From RGIG3159 sp045640565 (GTDB lineage Bacteria; Bacillota; Clostridia; Oscillospirales; Oscillospiraceae): DNA of 28,511 bases. The stretch lies in assembly GCA_045640565.1 (NCBI GenBank), contig JAZUFG010000052.1, forward strand, positions 1-28,511, in the 5' to 3' direction. The first letter of the stretch is position 1; the number at the start of each line of letters is the position of its first letter. Below the pieces are notes generated by a model. The model did not search any database and was not told the origin of the DNA. It saw nothing but the letters and a program-made list of their open reading frames with translations. Made by a program: the position numbers and the translations under genes. Shown here one piece after another: positions 15,279 through 22,816 of the stretch.

Positions 15279-17293
15279 GAAAAGTATATCTTGCAGAGAC
15301 TGCGGGCTTTTGTTTCGGAGTGAAGCGGGCAGTCGAGCTCGTGGAAGAAACGGCGCGTTCCGGAAAAGCTTCCGCAACCCTGGGCCCGATTATTCATAAC
15401 CGCCATGTTGTGGATCGTTTTACCTCCATGGGGATTCGGGAATTGAATTCTCTTTCGGAGGCAAAGGATGGGGAAACCGTGATCATTCGCTCCCACGGTG
15501 TGGCAAGGTCGGAGTATGAGGAGCTGGAGAGAAGAGGGCTTGACTTCGTGGATGCGACCTGCCCTTTCGTGGAGCGCATTCACAAGCTGGTATCGCAGGC
15601 CGAAAAAGAGGGGAGTCAGCCTTTGATTTTCGGGCAGAAAGCCCATCCGGAGGTTATGGCGATTGCAGGCTGGTGTGAGCACCCGATCTGCATAGAGAGC
15701 CCAGAAGAACTGGAAGATTTACTGAACAGCAGCTCGGATTTGTGTAAAAAATCCGTTTCTGCGGTCTTTCAAACCACAAGTTCCCAGGATTTTTTTCAAA
15801 AATGTTCAAATATCTTAAAAAAAGAGTGTACAAATCCGAAAATCTTTGATACAATATGTGGAGCTACGGAAAAAAGGCAGGAAGAAGCAGCAGCTCTTGC
15901 GAAGCTTTGCGATGCTATGATCGTCGTCGGGGATTCCCTCAGTTCGAATACGAACCGTTTGGTATCCATTTGCCGTCAGTCCTGCAAGGATGTTTCTTTG
16001 GTAGATAATGCCTCGGAGCTGCATCCCTATCCCGCAGATATTACCATTGGCATCACGGCAGGCGCCTCGACGCCGGCGTGGATAATAAAGGAGGTCAAAA
16101 AGACTATGAGCGAAGAAATCAAATTTGAAGGTGCTGAGCAGTCCTTCGATGAGCTGCTCGAGCAGTCCATCAAAACTTTAAATACAGGAGATAAGGTAGT
16201 CGGAACAGTTTCGTCCATCAATGGCAACGAAGTCGGCGTTGAGCTGGGAACCAAGCATGCTGCATACATTCCCGCGTCCGAGCTGAGCAGCGATCCCAAT
16301 GCCAAGGCAGAAGACCTGTTCAAGATCGGCGACGAGATTGAAGTCATCGTTACCCGTGTGAACGACGTTGAAGGAACCGCGCTTCTTTCCAAAAAGCGCC
16401 TGGATGCCGTTAAGGTTTGGGACGATCTGGCAGAAGCCCTCGAGAATAAGACTGCTTTGGAAGCTGTCGTTACGGAAGAGAATAAAGGCGGCATCGTTGC
16501 ATCCTACAAGGGCAACCGTGTCTTTGTCCCCGCTTCTCAGACCGGCATTGCCAAGGGCGGCGAGCTGAGCTCCCTGCTGAAGCAGACTGTCAAGCTGAGA
16601 ATCACCGAGGTCAACCGCGCACGCCGCCGTATTGTCGGCTCCATCCGCGATGTGAACCGGGAAGCTCGCAAGGCTGCTATTGACCAGCTTTGGAGTGAGA
16701 TCGAGGTCGGCAAGAAGTATCACGGCACTGTCAAGAGCCTCACTTCTTATGGCGCATTTGTTGATATCGGCGGTGTGGACGGCATGGTTCATGTCTCCGA
16801 GCTGAGCTGGAATCGGATCAAGACTCCTGCTGATATTGTCAAGGTTGGCGATGAGATCGATGTCTTCGTCATTTCCTTCGATCCCGAGAAGAGAAAGATT
16901 TCCCTCGGCTGCAAGACTCCCGAGTCCAATCCCTTCACCATCTTCACTGAGTCCTTTGCAATCGGTGATGTCGTCAAGGTTAAGGTTGTTAAGCTGATGG
17001 ACTTCGGCGCATTCGCAGAGATTATCCCCGGCGTTGATGGCTTGATTCACATCTCTCAGATCTCCGACCATCGGATCGCAAAGCCCGGTGATGTTCTTTC
17101 CGAAGGCCAGGAAGTCGAAGCCAAGATTATTGACATCGACACAGAGCATAAGCGCATTTCCCTCTCCATCCGCGCTTTGATGGAAGCTGCTGCTGAGGAA
17201 GAAGCTCTTTCCGAAGCTCCCGCTGAAGAAGCTGCTGCTGAGGAAGCTCCCGTTGAGGAAGCCCCCGCTGAAGAGGCTCCTGTTGAGGAATAA
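15275..17293 (+). CDS. ispH: Fusion: 4-hydroxy-3-methylbut-2-enyl diphosphate reductase (IspH) + ribosomal protein S1-like
   Basis: The 672-aa fusion is typical of many Clostridia. Residues 1 to about 277 are IspH, the iron-sulphur enzyme of the last MEP-pathway step giving IPP and DMAPP. The three cluster cysteines are present: C13 (GFCFGVKRAV), C96 (DATCPFV) and C195 (DTICGATEKRQEEA). Residues from about 303 hold four S1 RNA-binding domains (roughly 303-370, 390-458, 478-546 and 562-630). Domains three and four are the most canonical (SYGAFVDIGGVDGMVHVSELSW; DFGAFAEIIPGVDGLIHISQIS). A Glu/Ala/Pro-rich tail ends the protein (about 640-672). An in-frame ATG at 16106 with a strong Shine-Dalgarno sits at the joint and could yield a free 395-aa S1 protein. 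The gene ends the operon and a strong terminator follows. Confidence 0.95.
   Translation: MRKVYLAETAGFCFGVKRAVELVEETARSGKASATLGPIIHNRHVVDRFTSMGIRELNSLSEAKDGETVIIRSHGVARSEYEELERRGLDFVDATCPFVERIHKLVSQAEKEGSQPLIFGQKAHPEVMAIAGWCEHPICIESPEELEDLLNSSSDLCKKSVSAVFQTTSSQDFFQKCSNILKKECTNPKIFDTICGATEKRQEEAAALAKLCDAMIVVGDSLSSNTNRLVSICRQSCKDVSLVDNASELHPYPADITIGITAGASTPAWIIKEVKKTMSEEIKFEGAEQSFDELLEQSIKTLNTGDKVVGTVSSINGNEVGVELGTKHAAYIPASELSSDPNAKAEDLFKIGDEIEVIVTRVNDVEGTALLSKKRLDAVKVWDDLAEALENKTALEAVVTEENKGGIVASYKGNRVFVPASQTGIAKGGELSSLLKQTVKLRITEVNRARRRIVGSIRDVNREARKAAIDQLWSEIEVGKKYHGTVKSLTSYGAFVDIGGVDGMVHVSELSWNRIKTPADIVKVGDEIDVFVISFDPEKRKISLGCKTPESNPFTIFTESFAIGDVVKVKVVKLMDFGAFAEIIPGVDGLIHISQISDHRIAKPGDVLSEGQEVEAKIIDIDTEHKRISLSIRALMEAAAEEEALSEAPAEEAAAEEAPVEEAPAEEAPVEE
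15827..15855 (+). promoter_or_regulatory. Possible internal promoter within ispH
   Basis: TGTACA (15827-15832), a 17-base spacer and TACAAT (15850-15855) lie in a conspicuously A/T-rich patch of ispH, about 250 bases before the internal S1 start. The match may be an accident of A/T-rich coding sequence. Confidence 0.25.
16087..16108 (+). promoter_or_regulatory. Internal ribosome binding site and ATG at the IspH-S1 joint
   Basis: AAAGGAGGTC (16087-16096) is complementary to the 16S anti-Shine-Dalgarno over nine bases or so. It is followed at 16106 by ATG in the same frame as the fusion, residue 278. Translation from here would give MSEEIKFEGAEQSFDELLEQ and then the four S1 domains without IspH. 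The site is stronger than most of the start sites in this window. Confidence 0.6.
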
Positions 17294-17307
17294 TTGAGAT
17301 TTGTTTT

Positions 17308-17340
17308 GGGCAGGTCCGTAAGGACCTGCCCATTTTTTTT
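17308..17340 (+). terminator. Rho-independent terminator of the scpA-rpsA operon
   Basis: GGGCAGGTCC (17308-17317) pairs perfectly with GGACCTGCCC (17322-17331) around loop GTAA, followed by A and eight T. Confidence 0.95.
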
Positions 17341-17350
17341 GTAAAGGGGC

Positions 17351-17378
17351 TTGCTTTTTCCGAATCTTGCGCTATAAT
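17351..17378 (+). promoter_or_regulatory. htpG promoter
   Basis: TTGCTT (17351-17356), a 16-base spacer and TATAAT (17373-17378) form a vegetative-type promoter. The expected start point falls inside the CIRCE element immediately downstream. Confidence 0.8.
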
Positions 17379-17381
17379 AGA

Positions 17382-17408
17382 TTAGCACTCAATATTAAAG
17401 AGTGCTAA
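17382..17408 (+). promoter_or_regulatory. CIRCE operator (HrcA binding site)
   Basis: TTAGCACTC (17382-17390), nine bases, then GAGTGCTAA (17400-17408). This is an exact match to the CIRCE consensus bound by the heat-shock repressor HrcA. It begins three bases after the -10 box, so bound HrcA should block initiation. Confidence 0.97.
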
Positions 17409-17439
17409 TCCAAAGAATACTGAGAAAGAAGTGTTTTTC

Positions 17440-19332
17440 ATGGCAAAGAAACAGTTTAAAACCGAGTCCAAGCGTCTGCTGGACATGATGATCAATTCTA
17501 TTTACACACATCAGGAGATTTTCCTCCGTGAAATTATTTCCAATGCGTCCGATGCTATTGATAAGCTTGCCTATCTGTCTTTGACAGATTCTGGCGTGGG
17601 CTTGAGCCGGGACGATTTTGCCATTTCCCTTTTTGTGGATGAAGTAGCTCGGACCTTGACTGTCTCTGATAACGGTATCGGTATGAATCGGGAAGAGCTG
17701 GAGTCCAACCTCGGCACGATTGCCCGCAGCGGCTCAAAGAAGTTTAAAGAGGAAATGGAAGCCAAGGACGGCATTGATATTATCGGTCAGTTTGGTGTCG
17801 GTTTCTATTCTGCCTTTATGGTTGCGGATAAGGTCACGGTTCTTTCCCGCAAGTACGGTGAAGACCTGGGTTACCGCTGGACCTCCTCCGGAGCAGACGG
17901 TTATTCCATTGAAGAGGCCGAAGGTCTTCCCGTCGGTACCTCTGTGGAGATGCACTTGAAAGCTGACACGGAGGATGAGCATTTCTCCGATTATCTCAAG
18001 ACCTGGCGTCTGCAGGACCTTGTGAAAAAGTATTCGGACTATATTCGCTATCCCATTAAGCTGGATATGGAGCGTTCCCGCGTCAAGGAAGGCACCGAGG
18101 AAAGCGATAAGCCGGAGTATGAAACTTATGTGGAGAATGTCACCCTGAATTCCATGGTTCCCATCTGGCAGCGTCCCAAGTCAGAGGTAAAGGACGAGGA
18201 GTATAAGGCATTCTATAAAGAGAGATTCCATGATTATGAGGATCCGCTTGCCATTATCCCCATCAGCGTTGAGGGTTCTGTGACCTATAAAGCCCTGCTC
18301 TTCATTCCTGCCCGCCTGCCCTATGATTACAATGCCAAGGAGTTCAAGAAGGATCTGCAGCTCTATTCCTCCGGCGTCATGATCATGGAAAACTGTGATG
18401 ACCTGCTGCCGAATCATTTTGCTTTCGTGAAGGGCGTTGTGGATTCCCAGGATCTGAGCCTGAATATTTCCCGCGAAATGCTCCAGCATGACCGTCAGCT
18501 CAAGATCATTGCCAAGAATCTGGATAAAAAGGTCCGCGGAGAGCTTGCCCGTCTTCTGAAGGATGACCGGGAGAAATATGAGAATCTCTGGAATGCCCTT
18601 GGCCGCAGCATCAAGGTTGGCATGGTGGAGGATTACGGCTCCCGGAAGGAGGATCTGCAGGATCTGGTTCTTTTCTGGTCCTCCAAGAATGAAAAACTCA
18701 CGACTCTTGCCGAGTATGTGGATTCCATGGGCGCGGAGCAGAAATATATCTATTATGCCTCCGGCGAAACGAAGGAGCATATTGCTGCACTGCCGCAGTT
18801 GGAGCGCCTGAAGGGCCGGGGCTATGATGTCCTCCTCTTTACGGATACGGTGGATGATTTCATTCCCGAAACCCTTCGAACTTACAAGGAGAAGGAATTC
18901 CGCAGCATCTTCTCCGATGATCTGGGCCTGGATTCCGAGGAAGAGAAGAAGGCAATGGAGGAACAGCAGGAGGCCGATAAGGACTTCCTGGATTTCCTGA
19001 AAGAGGCGCTGGAGGGCAAGGTCAAGTCTGTTGTCCTGACGGCAAATCTTGGCTCTCACGCGGTTTCTGTCCGTCCGGATGGCGGCATGACCTTTGAAAT
19101 GGAGAAGTATTTTGCAAGAGTGCAGCCGGATATGCCCATGAAGGCTGACCGCATTCTGGAACTGAATCCGGAACATCCCGTCTTTGCTGTCCTGAAGGAA
19201 GCCAAAGAAAAGGATCCCGAGAAGGCAAAGCGTTATGCCAAGCTTCTCTACAATCAGGCTCTCCTGCTTGCGGATCTTCCGCTGGAGAATCCTTCCTCCT
19301 TTGCGGATGAGATTTGCGCGCTGATGCAGTAA
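17440..19332 (+). CDS. htpG: Molecular chaperone HtpG (Hsp90)
   Basis: This 630-aa ATP-dependent dimeric chaperone has an N-terminal GHKL ATPase domain with IFLREIISNASDAIDKL (helix with the catalytic Glu and nucleotide-binding Asn), DNGIGMNREEL, and the lid and P-loop-like GQFGVGFYSAF. The middle domain includes FIPARLPYD and VKGVVDSQDLSLNISREMLQ, a strong Hsp90 signature. The C-terminal dimerisation domain follows. ATG 17440 gives the expected MAKKQFKTES; an in-frame GTG at 17431 is a less likely start. It is flanked by its own promoter with CIRCE and its own terminator, so it is a single-gene heat-shock unit. Confidence 0.97.
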   Translation: MAKKQFKTESKRLLDMMINSIYTHQEIFLREIISNASDAIDKLAYLSLTDSGVGLSRDDFAISLFVDEVARTLTVSDNGIGMNREELESNLGTIARSGSKKFKEEMEAKDGIDIIGQFGVGFYSAFMVADKVTVLSRKYGEDLGYRWTSSGADGYSIEEAEGLPVGTSVEMHLKADTEDEHFSDYLKTWRLQDLVKKYSDYIRYPIKLDMERSRVKEGTEESDKPEYETYVENVTLNSMVPIWQRPKSEVKDEEYKAFYKERFHDYEDPLAIIPISVEGSVTYKALLFIPARLPYDYNAKEFKKDLQLYSSGVMIMENCDDLLPNHFAFVKGVVDSQDLSLNISREMLQHDRQLKIIAKNLDKKVRGELARLLKDDREKYENLWNALGRSIKVGMVEDYGSRKEDLQDLVLFWSSKNEKLTTLAEYVDSMGAEQKYIYYASGETKEHIAALPQLERLKGRGYDVLLFTDTVDDFIPETLRTYKEKEFRSIFSDDLGLDSEEEKKAMEEQQEADKDFLDFLKEALEGKVKSVVLTANLGSHAVSVRPDGGMTFEMEKYFARVQPDMPMKADRILELNPEHPVFAVLKEAKEKDPEKAKRYAKLLYNQALLLADLPLENPSSFADEICALMQ

Positions 19333-19344
19333 GAAGATGGAAAT

Positions 19345-19379
19345 ACAGTGCCGGGAACTCCCGGCACTGTTGTTTTTTT
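19345..19379 (+). terminator. Rho-independent terminator after htpG
   Basis: ACAGTGCCGGG (19345-19355) and CCCGGCACTGT (19360-19370) form a perfect 11-bp stem with loop AACT, followed by TG and seven T. Confidence 0.95.
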
Positions 19380-19398
19380 CTTGCTTCAATGGTATAAT
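19370..19398 (+). promoter_or_regulatory. Promoter of the small Cys protein / FHA-SEDS / PBP unit
   Basis: TTGTTT (19370-19375), a 17-base spacer and TATAAT (19393-19398), with TGG directly before it forming an extended -10. The -35 box overlaps the T-tract of the htpG terminator. Confidence 0.6.
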
Positions 19399-19415
19399 TC
19401 CCTCGGGTGATAGGA

Positions 19416-19577
19416 ATGGATTGCGAAAACTGTTGGTATTATGACTATGACGAAGAATTTGATGACTATGTCTGCCTGCAGAATTTTGATGAAGACGAGA
19501 TGGAAAGAATTCTCCGCAGCGGACGCTGTCCTTATTTCATGAAAGGCGATGAATACACCGTCGCGCATAAACAATAA
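19416..19577 (+). CDS. Small cysteine-containing acidic protein (DUF6472-like)
   Basis: The product is 53 aa, MDCENCWYYDYDEEFDDY at its start, with cysteines at 3, 6, 20 and 38 (C-x2-C, then C, then C-P-Y-F). Small clostridial proteins with the same layout, C-x2-C-x-x-Y-x-Y-D-E-E...C...D-E-D-E-M...C-P-Y-F, are grouped as DUF6472 to my recollection. The four cysteines could bind zinc or an iron-sulphur cluster, but the function is unknown. The spacing of C-x2-C, Asp/Glu clustering and a good extended -10 promoter argue that it is a real gene. An in-frame GTG at 19407 is an alternative start. It lies 36 bases before the FHA-SEDS gene and probably shares its transcript. Confidence 0.8.
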   Translation: MDCENCWYYDYDEEFDDYVCLQNFDEDEMERILRSGRCPYFMKGDEYTVAHKQ

Positions 19578-19613
19578 TCCATCGAATAAGAATAGTATTA
19601 CGGAAATGATCTT

Positions 19614-21353
19614 ATGAATAATCCGATTGATCTCATTATGGAGTCCGTTTCCTCCTATTTTCAGAGCAGCGCGGTTTTATCATCCGTGCTGATGGAATCG
19701 CTGCGCTATTTGCTCCCTGCCTTGGCTTTTCTGATCCTCCTCCGCTGTGCAAGGTCCATGCTGACCCAGCAGCGCCAGCCGGAGCTTTGGGCCTGGCTTA
19801 CGGTGAATGGGGAAGTCTCCGTGCCCATAACCCATTGGGAGAATATGCTCGGGAGGAATCCCCGTTCGGACATTGTTTTGAATGATAAAACAGTTTCCCG
19901 TTCTCACGCGGTTTTGACCCGTTATGATGACGGAAGCTGGTCCATCAGTGATATCGGTTCCCGGGGCGGCATTCGCGTCAATGGGAACAAGACCTCTTTT
20001 CAGGCCATAAACTACGGGGATACCGTCACGCTGGGTGCCTTGAACTGTCGTCTGGAGCCCGTCACAGAGGAAGAAGCCAGAGAACAAAAGGAAAATAGGA
20101 TACCTCCGAACCGTCGGGTCCGTCCTCTGGCGACCTTGATTTTGCTCTCGGCCTTCCAGTTTTTTACCATGCTGAAGCTCTATGCCGGTGTTAAGGCAGA
20201 AGATTTGAGCCATGTTACTCTGGGCTTTCTTTCCCTGATTGCCATTTCTTGGCTGCTGTTTCTGATAGCAAGGATTTCCCGCAGAAGCGGATTTGAGCCG
20301 GAGATTCTGGCCCTTTTCCTCTGCACCATGGGTATGGCGATCCTAGCCTCCGCGGCTCCCCAGAGTATCGAAAAGGAGCTTTTGGCGATTCTGGCCGGAT
20401 TGGCGATCTTCCTTTTCCTCGGCCTCTCTCTCCGTTCCCTGGAGAGGGCGAAAAAAATCCGCTATCTTGTGGCAGCCGCGGGAATCGGACTGCTGCTTGT
20501 CAACCTGATTTTTGGTCAGGTCTATAATGGCGCAAAGAACTGGATTCAGTTGGGCTCCTTCTCTTTTCAGCCCTCGGAGTTGGTCAAGGTTTGCTTTGTC
20601 TTTGTGGGTGCATCCACCCTGGAGCGAGTCGTTGCGCGCCGGAATCTGATTGCCTTTATCGCCTATTCCGGAGCAGTTTGCCTCTGTCTGGCCTTTATGA
20701 GCGATTTTGGCGCTGCTCTGATTTTCTTCATCGCCTTCCTGGTGATCGCCTTTATGCGTTCCGGCTCTTTTGCCGGCCTTGCTCTGGCATCTGCTGCCAC
20801 AGTTTATGCGGCAGCTTTGGTGCTGAAATTCAAGCCCTATGTTCTTTCCCGTTTTTCCGCCTGGGGGCATGTTTGGGATTTTGCCACGGAACCCGGCGGC
20901 TATCAGCAGACCCGGGCTATGATGTGCATTGCCTCCGGAGGCCTCTTCGGTCTGGGGGGCGGCAAGGGCTTTATGAAATATGTGGCAGCCTCGGATACGG
21001 ATCTGGTCTTTTCTTTGATTTCAGAGGAGTGGGGCCTGGTTTTGGCGCTTTTGACCGTTCTGGCCCTTCTGATTCTGGCTGCCTTTGCTCTGCGTTCTTT
21101 GCTGATGGGTCGGAGCTGCTTCTATAGCATCGGCGCTATTTCCGCTGTAACGATCATGTTGGTTCAGGCAATCCTGAATGTTTTCGGAACGGTGGATTTG
21201 CTTCCACTGACCGGCGTGACTTTCCCCTTTGTGTCCAACGGCGGTTCCAGCATGATGGCTTCTTGGGGCCTGCTGGCCTTTATTAAGGCTGCAGATACCC
21301 GGGCAAATGCCTCCTTTGCCATTCGGCTCAGAGAAAGGGGGCGCACGGAATGA
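19614..21353 (+). CDS. FHA domain fused to SEDS-family peptidoglycan glycosyltransferase (FtsW/RodA/SpoVE)
   Basis: The protein has 579 aa. An N-terminal membrane segment (about residues 32-46) is followed by an FHA phosphothreonine-binding domain (about 60-150) with LGRNPRSDIVL (G80-R81), TVSRSHAVL (S95-R96-S97-H98) and VNG (122-124). The usual STNGT loop reads SRGGI. About ten further helices form the SEDS polymerase, with GAKNWIQLGSFSFQPSELVKV, the D-F-G-A-A-L block, RFSAWGHVWDFATEPGGYQ (D422 lies where the catalytic Asp of SEDS enzymes is expected) and FSLISEEWG. SEDS proteins polymerise lipid II glycan strands with a partner class B PBP. Exactly that gene follows with a four-base overlap. 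FHA implies control by a Ser/Thr kinase. FtsW versus RodA/SpoVE cannot be decided from sequence alone. Confidence 0.93.
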   Translation: MNNPIDLIMESVSSYFQSSAVLSSVLMESLRYLLPALAFLILLRCARSMLTQQRQPELWAWLTVNGEVSVPITHWENMLGRNPRSDIVLNDKTVSRSHAVLTRYDDGSWSISDIGSRGGIRVNGNKTSFQAINYGDTVTLGALNCRLEPVTEEEAREQKENRIPPNRRVRPLATLILLSAFQFFTMLKLYAGVKAEDLSHVTLGFLSLIAISWLLFLIARISRRSGFEPEILALFLCTMGMAILASAAPQSIEKELLAILAGLAIFLFLGLSLRSLERAKKIRYLVAAAGIGLLLVNLIFGQVYNGAKNWIQLGSFSFQPSELVKVCFVFVGASTLERVVARRNLIAFIAYSGAVCLCLAFMSDFGAALIFFIAFLVIAFMRSGSFAGLALASAATVYAAALVLKFKPYVLSRFSAWGHVWDFATEPGGYQQTRAMMCIASGGLFGLGGGKGFMKYVAASDTDLVFSLISEEWGLVLALLTVLALLILAAFALRSLLMGRSCFYSIGAISAVTIMLVQAILNVFGTVDLLPLTGVTFPFVSNGGSSMMASWGLLAFIKAADTRANASFAIRLRERGRTE

Positions 21354-22729
21354 ATCGTGTTACGCGCAGAGCAAGATTATTGCTGATTTTTATCCTTGGG
21401 ATTCTGCTGGGACTTTTCGTCTTTGTCATTCGCTATATGCAGAAAGGGGAGGAGTGGGTGACATTCCCCGGAAGTCCCCATATTTATTCTTCGGGAAATC
21501 TCTCCCTGGGGGTGGTCACGGATAGGAGCGGAACGCTGCTTTTGGATGCCGAGGGGGGAAGAACATTTTCCCCGGATTACTCTCTGCGGAAATCCGTTAT
21601 TCATGTCCTGGGAGATCGGGATGGCTATATCTCGGCGCCGCTTCTTTCCCACTATGCTGGGCTGCTGCTGGATTATGACAGCGTGGATGGCATTTCCCGT
21701 TCCTTGGATAAGGAGAGAGTTTCTGCCTTGACCCTCTCTGCGAAAGCCCAGAAAACGGCGCAGCAGCTCATGGAGGGAAAAAGAGGCGTCGTGGCCGTTT
21801 ATAACTATCGGACAGGCGAGACCCTCTGCCTGCTTTCTGCCCCCAATTACGATCCGGATAATGTCCCGGATATTGAGGGGGATGAGAGCGGTGTCTATGA
21901 GGGAGCCTATGTGAATCGCTATTTCAAGTCCTCTTATACGCCGGGCTCTATCTTTAAGATCATCACCCTCTCGGCAGCCCTGGAAAACCTGGAGCATCCG
22001 GAGGAGCTGACCTTCCACTGTGAAGGCTCCTGCATTATCGGGGGCGAGGAGATCATTTGCTCCGGCATTCACGGGGATGAGACGCTGATGGAGGCCTTCT
22101 CCAATTCCTGTAACTGCGCTTTTGCGGAACTGACGGCAATGATCGGGCCGGAAGTTCTGACCCGCTATGTGGAAATGAGCGGTCTGACGGAGTCCTATGA
22201 TTTGGAGGGCATTACGGTTAAGGCAGGGAACTTTGACCTGCAGAATGCCTCCAAGGGCAGCGTTTCCTGGGCAGGCGTCGGCCAGTATACGGACCTGGTG
22301 AACCCCTGCAGCTATTTGACCTATATGGGAATGATAGCAGGGAACGGAACTGCCGCCAGACCCTATCTGATGAAGGAAATCACTCTGGATGGCGAGAGCA
22401 GTTATTCTGCCGAAGGGGAATTTCTTTCCTGCCCCCTGAAAGCTTCCACCATGAGTCAGATTACGGAGGGCATGCGGAACAATGTGCTTTATAAATACGG
22501 TCCGGAATACTTCCCGGATCTGAAGGTCTGCGCAAAGTCCGGCACGGCAGAGACTGCAGAGGATAAGGAACCCAATGCCATGTTCGCCGGTTTTATTGAT
22601 GATGAAGAGTATCCGCTTGCCTTCTTCGTTGCGGTGGAAGAGGGCGGTTATGGCTCCTCCACGGCGGCGCCCATTGCAGGCCGGGTCCTTCAGGTTTGTG
22701 TGGATGTCATGCAGGAGGAAAGAGGCTAG
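21350..22729 (+). CDS. Class B penicillin-binding protein (PbpA-like transpeptidase)
   Basis: This 459-aa protein has an N-terminal membrane anchor (about residues 9-29). A short region with VVTDRSGTLLLD follows, then a transpeptidase domain. The active-site serine is S200 in YTPGSIFKI (S-x-x-K), with S253-C254-N255 as the S-x-N motif and K396-S397-G398-T399 as the KTG-type motif. It crosslinks peptide stems. Its size and the absence of a large N-terminal dimerisation domain and PASTA repeats make it resemble PbpA of actinobacteria, whose partner is also a SEDS protein. It overlaps the FHA-SEDS gene by four bases and is the only PBP in view. No clear terminator was found before the next promoter. 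Confidence 0.93.
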   Translation: MNRVTRRARLLLIFILGILLGLFVFVIRYMQKGEEWVTFPGSPHIYSSGNLSLGVVTDRSGTLLLDAEGGRTFSPDYSLRKSVIHVLGDRDGYISAPLLSHYAGLLLDYDSVDGISRSLDKERVSALTLSAKAQKTAQQLMEGKRGVVAVYNYRTGETLCLLSAPNYDPDNVPDIEGDESGVYEGAYVNRYFKSSYTPGSIFKIITLSAALENLEHPEELTFHCEGSCIIGGEEIICSGIHGDETLMEAFSNSCNCAFAELTAMIGPEVLTRYVEMSGLTESYDLEGITVKAGNFDLQNASKGSVSWAGVGQYTDLVNPCSYLTYMGMIAGNGTAARPYLMKEITLDGESSYSAEGEFLSCPLKASTMSQITEGMRNNVLYKYGPEYFPDLKVCAKSGTAETAEDKEPNAMFAGFIDDEEYPLAFFVAVEEGGYGSSTAAPIAGRVLQVCVDVMQEERG

Positions 22730-22767
22730 AAAAGCTCTTTTCTTCCGCTCCCTTTGCTTGACATCAG

Positions 22768-22776
22768 TGGTATAAT
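22768..22776 (+). promoter_or_regulatory. Extended -10 element upstream of proS
   Basis: TGGTATAAT at 22768-22776 is an exact extended -10 (TGn-TATAAT). The -35 region at 17 bases is poor. The TTGACA at 22758-22763 is too close to act with it. The leader is under 40 bases, so there is no T-box. Confidence 0.5.
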
Positions 22777-22816
22777 ATTAGAAAATCTGCCCGAGTGGCG
22801 TGAATAGGTGGTTCTT

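Noticed and set aside
18181..19389. 402-codon minus-strand frame opposite htpG
   Set aside because: It is antisense to a conserved chaperone and crosses the htpG terminator. No RBS or protein family features were seen.
22758..22776. TTGACA close to TATAAT before proS as a classical promoter
   Set aside because: The spacer is only 7 bases, too short for a sigma factor to use both. The extended -10 alone is kept.
22777..22816. T-box riboswitch before proS
   Set aside because: The leader is under 40 bases and has neither the T-box sequence nor a terminator hairpin.
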